In this document: in pieces, positions 24,237 through 33,221 of the stretch
How the letters are laid out: the number at the start of each line of letters is the position of its first letter
Numbering within the stretch: the first letter of the stretch is position 1
Assembly: GCF_000422905.1 (NCBI RefSeq)
Contig: NZ_AUGY01000072.1
Coordinates: 1 to 44,166, forward strand
DNA length: 44,166 nt
Source of the DNA: Paenibacillus alginolyticus DSM 5050 = NBRC 15375
Lineage (GTDB): Bacteria > Bacillota > Bacilli > Paenibacillales > NBRC-103111
Reading direction: 5' to 3'
Program-made: the position numbers and the translations under genes
Notes under the pieces: generated by a model
Told to the model about the DNA's origin: nothing
The model's database searches: none
What the model saw: the letters and a program-made list of their open reading frames with translations, nothing else

Positions 24237-25034
24237 CTAAACTTCCCAATCGTTCCTCAGCTTCTCATAAAGCTGGGCTAAGTATGCAGCAGGATCCAGT
24301 GTAAACCCTAGGTCATGACCTAACTTCTTAGCAAAATGCTGCGCAATCGGTAAGGCTAACTCCTGTAGTTTTGCATCATGCATTGTTGGTATTCGTTCGA
24401 CCCAGGCTTGCAAAAGCTGCCAGTCTACCGCAGTGATCTCTTGTCTTTTGGCTTCCTCTATTTCCAGAGTGAGGATGGGGTAATTCTTTTTGGAGATTGC
24501 CTTATCGATATGTTTTCGACGTTTCATTCGCTCAAAACGAGCTTCAATCACAACAATGGTTCCGGCTACCATATCACCGATGCGCTTATCTTTTGCACTA
24601 AAGATGATGCTGACTGCACCAATGAAGTAGAATGTTGGCATCATATCCAGCAGACGAAACAAGTTACGAATCAAGATCGATAATAAGGTTGCAGACTGCC
24701 CATTATTTTGGAGCACGCGAAGTCCTAGAATTCTTTTCCCTGGCGTTTGTCCTCCCATGAAAGCTTCTGTGCAGACAAAATAGCCTAAGTTCACTACAAC
24801 CCAAAGAATGAGAGCAATCGCGATCAAATAATCTGCAAGAGCAGGCAGCCAATCACCCGAATATAACCTGCTTATCAAAATAGCGAATACGAATAAAAGG
24901 CCATTCATCACAAGCAAAATCAAGCAATCAATTAAATGCGCTAACGTCCTGCTGCCAATGCCTGCGGTTTGAAATTGCAATTGCACCTGCTCAGGTGTCA
25001 CGATAGTTAATTCTTTATCCAGAGACTCGTTCAT
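24237..25034 (-). CDS. RDD family membrane protein
   Basis: A 265-residue protein. The N-terminal part is an RDD domain with three membrane helices: FQTAGIGSRTLAHLIDCLIL carries the family Arg and Asp, and the GGQTPGKRILGLRVL and AKDKRIGDMVAGTIVV motifs follow. The last 90 residues are a soluble helical region (AVDWQLLQAWVERIPTMHDA). The ATG has GAGGAG upstream. It is divergent from the SpoIIM-domain gene; RDD, SpoIIM, MoxR, DUF58 and DUF4129 genes commonly cluster, so it probably belongs to the system that follows. Confidence 0.88.
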   Translation of the reverse strand: MNESLDKELTIVTPEQVQLQFQTAGIGSRTLAHLIDCLILLVMNGLLFVFAILISRLYSGDWLPALADYLIAIALILWVVVNLGYFVCTEAFMGGQTPGKRILGLRVLQNNGQSATLLSILIRNLFRLLDMMPTFYFIGAVSIIFSAKDKRIGDMVAGTIVVIEARFERMKRRKHIDKAISKKNYPILTLEIEEAKRQEITAVDWQLLQAWVERIPTMHDAKLQELALPIAQHFAKKLGHDLGFTLDPAAYLAQLYEKLRNDWEV

Positions 25035-25114
25035 AGCATCTCCTCATGATTTCAAAATTATGGTAACGAATGTCATTGATATGCTAAAATGAACAAGCAA
25101 AACGCTGAGATTAA

Positions 25115-25185
25115 GCTTACAATGCAAAGTTTTTTTACGAAAACTCAAAGATCATGCTTACGATGCAAGTTTTCTACGAAAACTC
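25115..25185 (+). repeat. Pair of hairpin-bearing direct repeats (30-32 bases)
   Basis: Two near-identical units, 25115-25146 and 25156-25185, begin GCTTAC(A/G)ATGCAA and end TACGAAAACTC; they differ by one substitution and small indels in the T run. Unit 2 contains AGTTTTC-TAC-GAAAACT, a perfect 7-base hairpin. They lie directly upstream of the SpoIIM-domain ribosome site. They resemble a short dispersed intergenic repeat rather than a gene-specific operator. Confidence 0.75.
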
Positions 25186-25200
25186 TTAGGAGGTCCCCCC

Positions 25201-26172
25201 ATGAATATCTCGCGCTTTATTCGAGAACATAAATCACAATGGACAGAGCTTGAGCAGCTGCTGATTCAGCTTAGTAAACGGAAGAGCCGTTTGCAGGCCA
25301 GCCATGTGAATAGATTCACTGAACTTTACAAAGTCGCATCCGCACATCTTGCTACCTTACAAACTCACGTGCCTACGGATGAAACAACCCATTATTTGAA
25401 TCATCTCGTATCCCAAGCCCATAATGCGATGTATAAAGAAAATAACAAAAGCAGCAAACAGATGAAGGAGTTTTTCCTCCACTACTTTCCATCGTTAATA
25501 CACGCAAGAAGTCTTTTTGTCGGCTTTGCTTTTTTCTTATTTTTGCTTGGCGGGCTGCTGGGCTTCCTGTCCGTATGGAACGATCCGCTCAATCTATCCA
25601 TGATCATGCCTGGGACAATGGCCGACAGTATTGATCCTTCCAAAACTGCCGATCCACGCGGGGACCTGCACTCCCCACTCGTATCTACAGCCATTATGAC
25701 GAACAACATTCGGGTCGCCGTTCTCGCCTTCATAAGCGGTGTAACGCTCGGAGTCGGGACTATCTATTTAATGATAAGCAACGGACTTATTGTAGGAGCA
25801 TTGGCTGCGGTCTTCATGCAATCTGGGAAAAGCTATGTATTCTTGGCCTACATATTGCCGCATGGCATTATTGAGCTTACCGCTATTTTCATCGCTGGCG
25901 GCGCTGGCTTGTATATGGGGTATCGCTTCTTCGTCCCAGGACCCTATCCGCGTAAGCTGCGTTTTCTGGAGTCGGCCAAGGAATCCGCCCAGCTCCTGAT
26001 CGGCACGATTCCTTTATTCATCATTGCAGGGATTATTGAAGGTTACATTACACCGTCTACGATGTCACTTGAGGTCAAATATCTCATTGCCGGAGTGACT
26101 TTATTGTTACTAGGACTTTATTACGGTTATGGCATCAGTAAACGATCTAAACAAAAACAATTCATGCTATAA
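25201..26172 (+). CDS. Stage II sporulation protein M (SpoIIM)-domain membrane protein
   Basis: A 323-residue protein. The first 95 residues are soluble and helical (FIREHKSQWTELEQLLIQLS); the rest carries about six membrane helices with the SpoIIM-type core NNIRVAVLAFISGVTLGVGT and YILPHGIIELTAIFIAGGAG. It is longer than SpoIIM itself and matches the COG1300 proteins found beside MoxR/DUF58 genes rather than the engulfment DMP complex subunit. AGGAGGT lies just before the ATG. Its 3' end overlaps the convergent DUF58 gene by six bases. Confidence 0.87.
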   Translation: MNISRFIREHKSQWTELEQLLIQLSKRKSRLQASHVNRFTELYKVASAHLATLQTHVPTDETTHYLNHLVSQAHNAMYKENNKSSKQMKEFFLHYFPSLIHARSLFVGFAFFLFLLGGLLGFLSVWNDPLNLSMIMPGTMADSIDPSKTADPRGDLHSPLVSTAIMTNNIRVAVLAFISGVTLGVGTIYLMISNGLIVGALAAVFMQSGKSYVFLAYILPHGIIELTAIFIAGGAGLYMGYRFFVPGPYPRKLRFLESAKESAQLLIGTIPLFIIAGIIEGYITPSTMSLEVKYLIAGVTLLLLGLYYGYGISKRSKQKQFML

Positions 26173-27540
26173 ACGATCTCGCGATTTCAAATCTAAATAC
26201 GCATTAACAGCGCTAAGCGTCAGTTGGTCGGCAGGGACATCCATCACCGGGATGCCTCGGCCGGCCATTTTAGTTACATAGGCGTAACGATCTGTCGTAA
26301 AATGATGGGCAATACTTTGCCGATAGGCCTGGCGGCTATCCTCAGCGCGAATACGCACCCATTGATGTAGAAGCGGATCCTGTAAAGACAAGAGCAGCAC
26401 ATGGTGACTTCTGCGCAATCGCTGCACATAAGGCAGCAGCTCTTGATCATATAGATAACTTTCCATATCGGAAAATAGCACGACAAGCGAGCGTTTTTTC
26501 AGAAAACGTAGCACATGAGAGAAGGCAATCTGCGTGTTCGACTCCACGAAATCCGTACGCAGATCATAAACGGCCCTCGTTAACTCCTGAAGATGGGAAA
26601 GCCCTTTTCCAGCTGGCACGTACACTTTCACTTGGCTTGCATAAGCAATTAAAGCTACTTGATCCCCTTGTTTAAGAGCTACGGCAGCGAGTGTTAATGC
26701 AGCTTCCAGTGTCCGGTCAAGCTTCACATGTCCCTCAAGCTCGATTGCCATTTGCCGTCCACAGTCGAGCACTAGAGTCACGATCTTCCCTTTTTCCGGC
26801 TGAAAAAGATTCGTCATCAGCTTCGTCGTGCGAGCCGACGCTTTCCAATTGATATGCCTAATATCGTCGCCCTGCACATAATCACGGATATAATGAAACT
26901 CCGAGCCGCTGCGCTGCTTTTTGAAAAGCCGCTGGCCTTCTAAAATTAATGCATCCTGTACAGCGCCTAGTACACCTCGTACCTGAGATAAATCTGGATA
27001 GATATCAATCTTATCTACTTGCTTCAATCGCACCTGCTTCTTCCAAAGCCCCATGCCTCCGAAGTAGCGCAAATATACGTATTCAAAAACGTATTCCCCT
27101 CTCTCGAGAGCCAGCGTTGTATAAAAGAAAGAGGCTGAAGTTCCTCGGAAGGCACCGCTCATATGGTTGCGGACCATGCTGAATGTTTGCGGCAAATGAT
27201 CCATTAATTCAACGTGAATAGACGTCTGTTCCTCGGATTTAAGCTCAAGACCCACCTCAAAGCTGTTTCTAACATCCATCTGCTCCGGAAGATTGCGCCG
27301 GATTCCCCAACTGCTGCGTTTAGGAAGCAGCAACAGATCAACGCCACTTAGTACGCAGAGCAGGGCATTCCAACTCCAGAAGACAGGTAGAGCTGCATCA
27401 AAAATAGAAGCTATTAATGTGACTACAGCACCTACGAATACGAGTCCAATGAATCGGTTCGTTGGCAGGATAAAATCCTGAAGCAGAAATTTATCGAGGA
27501 ACCGGAATAGAGCCGAGCGTCTCTTGGATGATGTGGTCAC
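26167..27540 (-). CDS. DUF58 domain protein (vWA-like)
   Basis: A 457-residue protein with two N-terminal membrane helices (about 27-70), a beta-rich middle and the DUF58 core: GSEFHYIRDYVQGDDIRHIN followed by WKASARTTKLMTN, then a von Willebrand A-like stretch with VTLVLDCGRQM and RSLVVLFSDMES. The start is GTG with GGAGGGCGG nine bases upstream, and it overlaps the MoxR gene by 50 bases. DUF58 proteins are thought to be MoxR partners. Its stop overlaps the convergent SpoIIM-domain gene. Confidence 0.9.
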   Translation of the reverse strand: MTTSSKRRSALFRFLDKFLLQDFILPTNRFIGLVFVGAVVTLIASIFDAALPVFWSWNALLCVLSGVDLLLLPKRSSWGIRRNLPEQMDVRNSFEVGLELKSEEQTSIHVELMDHLPQTFSMVRNHMSGAFRGTSASFFYTTLALERGEYVFEYVYLRYFGGMGLWKKQVRLKQVDKIDIYPDLSQVRGVLGAVQDALILEGQRLFKKQRSGSEFHYIRDYVQGDDIRHINWKASARTTKLMTNLFQPEKGKIVTLVLDCGRQMAIELEGHVKLDRTLEAALTLAAVALKQGDQVALIAYASQVKVYVPAGKGLSHLQELTRAVYDLRTDFVESNTQIAFSHVLRFLKKRSLVVLFSDMESYLYDQELLPYVQRLRRSHHVLLLSLQDPLLHQWVRIRAEDSRQAYRQSIAHHFTTDRYAYVTKMAGRGIPVMDVPADQLTLSAVNAYLDLKSRDRL

Positions 27541-28411
27541 TTGTTCCGCCCTCCAATTCCGCTTGCGGTGTTAACAGAAGTCTGTGTCGCAGCGCAGGCC
27601 GCGCTACAAGCTTGATATCGTCAGGCGTCACATACGTTCGTCCATCTAGCAAAGCCCAAGCTTTGCTAGCCATCAGCACAGCAATTCCCGCCCGGGGACT
27701 AGCCCCAAGCTGTACGCGCTTGGACTCACGGGTTTTGCGAATAATTGTAGCAATATAGGTGTATAAGGATTCCTCCACAACGACATCGGAAAGCCGGCGC
27801 TGCAGTTCCGTGATGCGTTCTGGGGTCAGTATCGCCGCGAGTGACTCCTCTTGATGCTGCCCGAATGGTACGTGGCTGCGTAGAATTTCTACTTCAGCTT
27901 CTTCGCCAGGATAATCAAGTACCAGCTTAAACAAAAAGCGATCGAGCTGCGCTTCCGGAAGCGGATAGGTACCCTCGTACTCGACTGGATTTTGAGTAGC
28001 TACGACAAAAAAAGGATTAGGCAGCTTATACGTATTCCCCTGAATCGTTACCTGACGCTCTTCCATCGCTTCAAGCAGAGCCGCTTGTGTCTTCGGTCCA
28101 GAACGGTTAATTTCATCTGCCAATAGTACATTCGTGAAAATAGGACCTTGAATCGTAGTAAATGAATGATCCTGCATATGATAAATGACGCTGCCTGTAA
28201 TATCTCCGGGCATCAGGTCTGGCGTAAATTGAATACGGCGGTAATCCCCGCCTGATAATTCTGCAAGGGTGCGCGCCATCTTGGTCTTTCCTAGACCTGG
28301 CACACCTTCCAGCAGTACATGACCGCCAGCCAATAGAGCGGTGACGAGCAGCCTTATGTTCAGCTTTTGGCCGAACAAGCGCTGCTCCATTGATTGGATT
28401 AATTCATTCAT
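27491..28411 (-). CDS. MoxR-family AAA+ ATPase
   Basis: A 306-residue chaperone-like ATPase. Walker A GVPGLGKT is at residues 36-43; Walker B is in VLLADEINRSGPKTQAALLE, followed by sensor 1 (FFVVATQNPVEYEGTYPLPE) and the arginine-containing lid GASPRAGIAVLMASKAWALL. MoxR proteins are thought to help assemble or activate vWA-containing partners. An in-frame GTG at 28420 touches AAGGAG; the ATG at 28411 has an 8-base spacing and is preferred. It lies between DUF4350 (overlapping by a few bases if GTG is used) and DUF58. Confidence 0.93.
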   Translation of the reverse strand: MNELIQSMEQRLFGQKLNIRLLVTALLAGGHVLLEGVPGLGKTKMARTLAELSGGDYRRIQFTPDLMPGDITGSVIYHMQDHSFTTIQGPIFTNVLLADEINRSGPKTQAALLEAMEERQVTIQGNTYKLPNPFFVVATQNPVEYEGTYPLPEAQLDRFLFKLVLDYPGEEAEVEILRSHVPFGQHQEESLAAILTPERITELQRRLSDVVVEESLYTYIATIIRKTRESKRVQLGASPRAGIAVLMASKAWALLDGRTYVTPDDIKLVARPALRHRLLLTPQAELEGGTSDHIIQETLGSIPVPR

Positions 28412-28416
28412 TGCGC

Positions 28417-29616
28417 TCACTCCTTCTCCAAGTAGGCGATCATCTCGCCCATCTCCCGCGTTCGCTGCACGAACGCCCCACTGCTCACGCCCCGCTGCTT
28501 CGCAGCGCGGGGCCCAGCTGAGCCGCCGCTAGCAGGCGGCTCCTCCAGCAGGCGCGCGAGCTGCGCCGCCTGCGCCTCAGACATGCGGCCGCGAGCAGTT
28601 TCCGCGGCCTGTAGAGCACTTGCGCTGGGGCTGAGCCCCCAGCGCTGATGCAGCAGCTGCCGCAGGAACAGCTGCTGGTGCGCAAGCGCCTCGTGCTGGT
28701 AGCCGAGGCGCTCGTACCAAGCGGCGACGGCGTGCACGCCTTCGTCGCCGCGGCGAACCGTCCACGCCCGCGGCGTGTGGACGGGGCCAAAGCGCTTGCC
28801 GCGCAGCCAGAGCCACAGCAGCAGCGCGAGACCAAGCTGCACGCTCGCGAGCACGAGCCACGCGGGATAGACGGCAAGCAGTCCGGGCTTCGTCCCGAAG
28901 CCGTGATGGGTCTCATCAATCCACACGGCGTCCCAAGACTTCGCGAACAGCGGCCAGATCAATTCGAAATGGGACTCCTGATCAATCGTCCCATTCTGCA
29001 TCCAGTTCGGGGTCAGCACCACGGTGATGCTGCCTAAACCTTCTTCTATACGGCTGGCGAGCACGCCGTGTTCATCTTCGAACAGCACCCGCCCGTTCCC
29101 ATCGGGCTTAATCCGGTACGGTGTATCCACCCGCCCCGTCAGCAAGCCACCGGCTGACGAATAATCCGGCGAGACCTTAATTGTCGAGACAGAAGCACTT
29201 TCTTTCGCACTATTCGTACTCTTTTCCGTACTTCCCGTCCCAATTTCCCCCGCCAAGACAGTCCCCCAAGGCCCCCACCCTTCGGGATTGCGATCAAACA
29301 GAACAACATCATTCCCCTTCCGAACCCAATCGAGCAGCTGCTCGCGATCGGCCTTGGTCACACCAGACGGCTGTACGGCAACCAGCAGCATCTTTTCACC
29401 ATTAGGAAGGTTTTTCCAGCTAAATCGCCATTCCTTTACTGCTTTCTGCTTCGTACTCAGCAGTTCTTTCCAAGCTTTCGTACCGTCGATATCCGCCGAG
29501 AAGGACAGATAAGGAGGTTGGTCTGGGAGCTTTGGCTTCACGAGCCAGTAGCCTAACACGAGAAATATCAGGATGCTGAGTGCTAGTCCCACATGAAGCC
29601 TATTCAGCCCTCTCAT
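28417..29616 (-). CDS. DUF4350 domain membrane protein
   Basis: A 399-residue protein. One N-terminal membrane helix (VGLALSILIFLVLGYWLVKP) is followed by an extracytoplasmic GATase-like DUF4350 domain (SFSADIDGTKAWKELLSTKQ, then WVRKGNDVVLFDRNPEGWGP), a second membrane segment (LVLASVQLGLALLLWLWLRG) and a cytoplasmic helical tail. The ATG at 29616 has AGGAGGGGG upstream and is preferred to 29661. It overlaps the DUF4129 gene by 17 bases. The C-terminal third is far more GC-rich than the rest of the operon. Confidence 0.85.
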   Translation of the reverse strand: MRGLNRLHVGLALSILIFLVLGYWLVKPKLPDQPPYLSFSADIDGTKAWKELLSTKQKAVKEWRFSWKNLPNGEKMLLVAVQPSGVTKADREQLLDWVRKGNDVVLFDRNPEGWGPWGTVLAGEIGTGSTEKSTNSAKESASVSTIKVSPDYSSAGGLLTGRVDTPYRIKPDGNGRVLFEDEHGVLASRIEEGLGSITVVLTPNWMQNGTIDQESHFELIWPLFAKSWDAVWIDETHHGFGTKPGLLAVYPAWLVLASVQLGLALLLWLWLRGKRFGPVHTPRAWTVRRGDEGVHAVAAWYERLGYQHEALAHQQLFLRQLLHQRWGLSPSASALQAAETARGRMSEAQAAQLARLLEEPPASGGSAGPRAAKQRGVSSGAFVQRTREMGEMIAYLEKE

Positions 29617-30253
29617 GTGCAGCCCCCTCCTCCCTTCTGATAACAACGGCAACCTTTTCATATATGGAAGTAAACTGTTCCTCTGTTACTACTTCCTTGC
29701 CATACCAAATACGTTCAAACAAAACCGAACTATCATGGAACAAAGGGACTAGGGAAGACGATGAACCTCCCAGCTCCTCCGCATACTCCCAATTCGTCTT
29801 CCATTTCTCCACACGGATCATTCGTTTAGCTTCCATAAAGAACAAAAGCGACAGAAAGACCGAGCGTATGCCCTCTCGCAAATATCCAGTTCCCCTTAGC
29901 TCATCTGCTTGCTGCCAATAAAAGCGATAAGAACGGCTTATTTCCCCTACAGGCAAGTAAGTGTCAGAGCGGATTCTCTTTTGCCAAATATTTTGCTTCA
30001 CGAACCAATAAATTGCGAATGCAGCAATACCAAGAAGTGCAACGACAACACCAACGGTTAGCCAGTTCGTTACCGAATCTGAAACTTGAAAATCTGGCAG
30101 CCAGCTCTGTATTTTACGAAAAAGCGGCTTCAACCATGCCCAGATCGAGCCGTTCTCTTTGACCTCATAAGCCGTGTATTCGCTTTGATTTAAGATTTGT
30201 TTTAATTGCTCTTTATCCTCTTGCAAAGAAGGAGCTAAAGCTGCACTAATCAT
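29600..30253 (-). CDS. DUF4129 domain membrane protein
   Basis: A 217-residue protein. A soluble N-terminal third is followed by one membrane helix (VGVVVALLGIAAFAIYWFVK) and a C-terminal cytoplasmic domain with YRFYWQQADELRGTGYLREG and TNWEYAEEL, the DUF4129 pattern often found fused to transglutaminases or next to MoxR genes. The ribosome site is weak, and the start overlaps the preceding gene by 8 bases, so translation is probably coupled. It belongs to the MoxR operon. Confidence 0.82.
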   Translation of the reverse strand: MISAALAPSLQEDKEQLKQILNQSEYTAYEVKENGSIWAWLKPLFRKIQSWLPDFQVSDSVTNWLTVGVVVALLGIAAFAIYWFVKQNIWQKRIRSDTYLPVGEISRSYRFYWQQADELRGTGYLREGIRSVFLSLLFFMEAKRMIRVEKWKTNWEYAEELGGSSSSLVPLFHDSSVLFERIWYGKEVVTEEQFTSIYEKVAVVIRREEGAAHERAE

Positions 30254-31304
30254 TCTTTTTATCCAAGTCTATCGGACGAAGATCTTCAAAAGTGTCAAAC
30301 GGCTCCAATTCTTCCGTTGGTTCCAATGAAGAAGTTTGTATGGTACTTTCAATCAACGATTCTAGTCCTAGACCCTCATTACGAACCTTGAGATCGAAGA
30401 AGCTAACTGCATAAGGCAGCACCCATAGAGGTGTAACCAAGATTGAAATTAAACTTTGCAATAACTGCCCTCCAAGTCCCAAACCAAAAATTGCAACAAT
30501 AATCAAATCAATGACGGCTAGGAAAAGATACAAAATGAGCGTAAGTACAAAATACATCAGAAATAAGCGCCAGAAGCTCTTGCGAGTCAACTTCCAACTG
30601 CGGCCTAGACCAATAGACTCTTCATCCAGCGCGACAAAAGGCAAATAATAACACCAGCGAATAAAAAAATAGGAAAAGGTAAAGATCGCTCCAAGACCAA
30701 GGATGACGAAGAATATGATGGATAGTACAACTGCACCTCCACCCAATCCTCCTACCGAACTGGATAAGTTTCCTCCTATTGCAAAGACGATAACAAAAAT
30801 GACAATAATAATTGCGAGACCTATGTATATTCCGAACATGATAAGTGCATCCAAAAACGTGCTTCCTGCTAATGGCCAAAATCGGCGGAAAGATTTGCGC
30901 AATAGCACCCCGACTCCCGGTGTCTCTTCGCCGAAGAGGCTTGCTTTAACCAAATGTAAGACGGAAGCTATCGAAGCTGGCATGAGGCCAAGAATCATGA
31001 TTGGAATAAGAACCAGCAAGAGGAGAAGTACTTTCCCTACGTCTATCGGCGTCTGTTTATTTTGCATGAAAGCACCGGATCCAAACAAATCTTGCATGGA
31101 TGCTCCGCTGCGGATCTGGTCAAGAATGGATGATGACGTACTTACCGCCGTCTCTTGATACGTAAGCAGTTGCACCAGTAAGTTAAATGGACCATACAAG
31201 ATCAGCATAATCATTGTTAATGTCACAAAATGCTTACGGTACAACTGGAAACTGCGATCTAATATTCTTCCAATTCCCATTGGTCTTAATGATGCGTTTT
31301 GCAT
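30246..31304 (-). CDS. Polytopic membrane protein, first gene of the MoxR operon
   Basis: A 352-residue protein opening MQNASLRPMGIGRILDRSFQ, typical of the glycerophosphodiester-phosphodiesterase membrane-domain-like family seen at the head of MoxR/DUF4129 operons. About six membrane helices follow, including VVLSIIFFVILGLGAIFTFS, then an acidic C-terminal tail. The frame is open up to 31415, but AGGGGG lies six bases before the ATG at 31304. It likely supplies the membrane scaffold; no catalytic residues are visible. Confidence 0.8.
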   Translation of the reverse strand: MQNASLRPMGIGRILDRSFQLYRKHFVTLTMIMLILYGPFNLLVQLLTYQETAVSTSSSILDQIRSGASMQDLFGSGAFMQNKQTPIDVGKVLLLLLVLIPIMILGLMPASIASVLHLVKASLFGEETPGVGVLLRKSFRRFWPLAGSTFLDALIMFGIYIGLAIIIVIFVIVFAIGGNLSSSVGGLGGGAVVLSIIFFVILGLGAIFTFSYFFIRWCYYLPFVALDEESIGLGRSWKLTRKSFWRLFLMYFVLTLILYLFLAVIDLIIVAIFGLGLGGQLLQSLISILVTPLWVLPYAVSFFDLKVRNEGLGLESLIESTIQTSSLEPTEELEPFDTFEDLRPIDLDKKND

Positions 31305-31389
31305 GGAGAACCCCCTAAATGTTGGTAATTCAAATACTCTTTGACTATTATACACCAAACCCTCAAATTTCTGACCATCAAATTCCACG

Positions 31390-31425
31390 CAAAAAACTAG
31401 ATCAATACCTATCATCGATCTAGTT
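31390..31425 (-). terminator. Terminator of the GGDEF gene
   Basis: On the minus strand AACTAGATC and GATCTAGTT form a 9-base stem, followed by TTTTGC. The stem includes the last codons of the GGDEF gene and insulates it from the MoxR operon. Confidence 0.75.
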
Positions 31426-33019
31426 CTACTCTGTTTCTTCCACCAGATTTCGCGCGATAGAGGGCATGATCTGCTCTAGAAACCATATCTTCAAGCACCA
31501 TCGTACCGAACTCCAGTGTAGGAGAATATTTAGCTATCCCTATGCTCGCTGTCAGTTTTACGGTTACCTGCTCATCCGTGTATGGTTCTTCCATGATATG
31601 TCGTATCAGATCCTCTGCTAAAGACACACTTTCTTGTGCATTTTTACGCATCGCAAGCAGGATAAACTCTTCGCCTCCATAGCGTGCAACAATCGTATCT
31701 GTTCCCGAAAGCCGCTGTAGTATAGAAGCAACGTGATGAAGAACGCGATCACCCACCAAATGCCCATAGGTATCATTGATTTTCTTAAAATGGTCAATAT
31801 CGAACATCATAACCGAGCACATGTGCCCAGCAGCAATACAGGCTTGAAGCTGTTTATTTCCTTCTTGCATCATATAACGGCGATTAGGAATCTCTGTCAA
31901 TTGATCCACCAATGCAGAATGCTCCAGTAGAGATATATTCGCCTTGAGTTTATCAGACATTAGGTTGAACGTATTGACCAACATACGCAATTCAATCGGA
32001 GCCATTCTAATTTTATCCGCATCAATCTGATAGTCGTAGTTCCCGTTCTGAATAATTTTGGTTCCGCGAAGCAAGTATCGAATCGGTCTCTCAATTCTAG
32101 ATGCAATCGTAACGGCTGCACCGATACTAAGAATAAGAGCTACAAGTGAAATGATAATAATCGCTATACTTAATTGATTTAAATTCTGAAATACTTCTCT
32201 CTGTGTGATCTCACCAACGACAACCCAGCTTTTTCCCGTAGACCATTTATACTGACCGTATACCCTTTCACCGCGAAATCCAATGTAGGAGTCATTCGAA
32301 GTGCTCCCTGTCTTGGCTCTCTGCATAATTTCAGTCTTCATCGGGACATTGACGAATTCTTCGCTTTTGCTTGTATCATTTGAGGCTGTGACAATATTCC
32401 CTTCCGAATCCAACACATAGACTTCCCCTGTGTCACCAAAACTTAGCTGCTTCATTAAACTATTCAGCATTTCCAGTGTTACTATTCCCAGCACAGCACC
32501 TTTGAAATCATTATGGTCGCCAAGCACGGGGGCGGAGAACGTTATGACAGGTTTTCCTGAATCTTTGGATATGATAACGCCGGAGACAAAGCTTTTCTTC
32601 TCAAGCGCTTGTTTAAAATACTGCCTATCTCCCACATAATACGAAATATTTGGATCTGCATCCGAACGAATAAACCCATCTTTTTCTACGTAAGCAATCG
32701 ACAAGAATTCAGAATTCACACGTGAAAAATTTTGAAATTCTCTTTTCAAATCGCCTATTTGATGAAATTTTGCATGGTCGGATACGGCGAAGCGTTTAAT
32801 TGTATCCAGTTTTTCCTGATTCCATCTTTCAATATACAGACTTTGCAAGGTGATTACTTGCTTTAACTGATTTTCTGCTTCATCTAAACGATCTTTCTGC
32901 TCTATAAAATAAAAAGGGACAATTATGGAGAGGGTTAGTGTCACAATGACAACTACGATCCATAATTGAAACCTCATTTTTATCGTTTGATTAGAAAAAT
33001 AGGAAAACATGGGTCTCAT
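31412..33019 (-). CDS. Membrane-bound diguanylate cyclase (dCache-HAMP-GGDEF)
   Basis: A 535-residue enzyme that makes cyclic di-GMP from two GTP. It has an N-terminal membrane helix, an extracellular Cache-type sensor (about 40-280, with YIERWNQEKLDTIKRFA and GKPVITFSAPVLGD), a second helix, a HAMP domain (IERPIRYLLRGTKIIQNGNY) and a C-terminal GGDEF domain. Landmarks in the last are MMFDIDHFKKINDTYGHLVGD and the active site RYGGEEF at about 446-452. The inhibitory RxxD site five residues upstream reads SGTD, so product inhibition is probably absent. GAGGAG lies about ten bases before the ATG. Ligand unknown. Confidence 0.92.
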   Translation of the reverse strand: MRPMFSYFSNQTIKMRFQLWIVVVIVTLTLSIIVPFYFIEQKDRLDEAENQLKQVITLQSLYIERWNQEKLDTIKRFAVSDHAKFHQIGDLKREFQNFSRVNSEFLSIAYVEKDGFIRSDADPNISYYVGDRQYFKQALEKKSFVSGVIISKDSGKPVITFSAPVLGDHNDFKGAVLGIVTLEMLNSLMKQLSFGDTGEVYVLDSEGNIVTASNDTSKSEEFVNVPMKTEIMQRAKTGSTSNDSYIGFRGERVYGQYKWSTGKSWVVVGEITQREVFQNLNQLSIAIIIISLVALILSIGAAVTIASRIERPIRYLLRGTKIIQNGNYDYQIDADKIRMAPIELRMLVNTFNLMSDKLKANISLLEHSALVDQLTEIPNRRYMMQEGNKQLQACIAAGHMCSVMMFDIDHFKKINDTYGHLVGDRVLHHVASILQRLSGTDTIVARYGGEEFILLAMRKNAQESVSLAEDLIRHIMEEPYTDEQVTVKLTASIGIAKYSPTLEFGTMVLEDMVSRADHALYRAKSGGRNRVELDR

Positions 33020-33221
33020 TCCGATTTTTGCTCCTCTTCATCCCTTATTTCATCATTATACCCTTATATTAGGACAAGAACAGACAATTTTCTCCTTTTT
33101 TGCGACATAAAAAAGCTCTCATCCGAATAGATTCGATCTTCAGTTTCGAACTGCTGCGCATTGAAAAGCGTGCTTTTTTCGCTTATGCTAATTTGTAAGC
33201 AGAAATGAGGTCATTTTCCCT

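Noticed and set aside
25115..25185. Twin direct repeat considered as a CRISPR fragment
   Set aside because: Only two units separated by 9 bases, with no spacers of constant length and no cas genes.
28485..28919. Arg/Ser/Ala-rich frames opposite and within DUF4350
   Set aside because: Shadows of the GC-rich tail of DUF4350; no domain or start signal.
33100..33185. Weak hairpin AAAAGC-GT-GCTTTT upstream of topB
   Set aside because: The stem is short and A/T-flanked and no plus-strand gene ends nearby; not enough to call a terminator or riboswitch.
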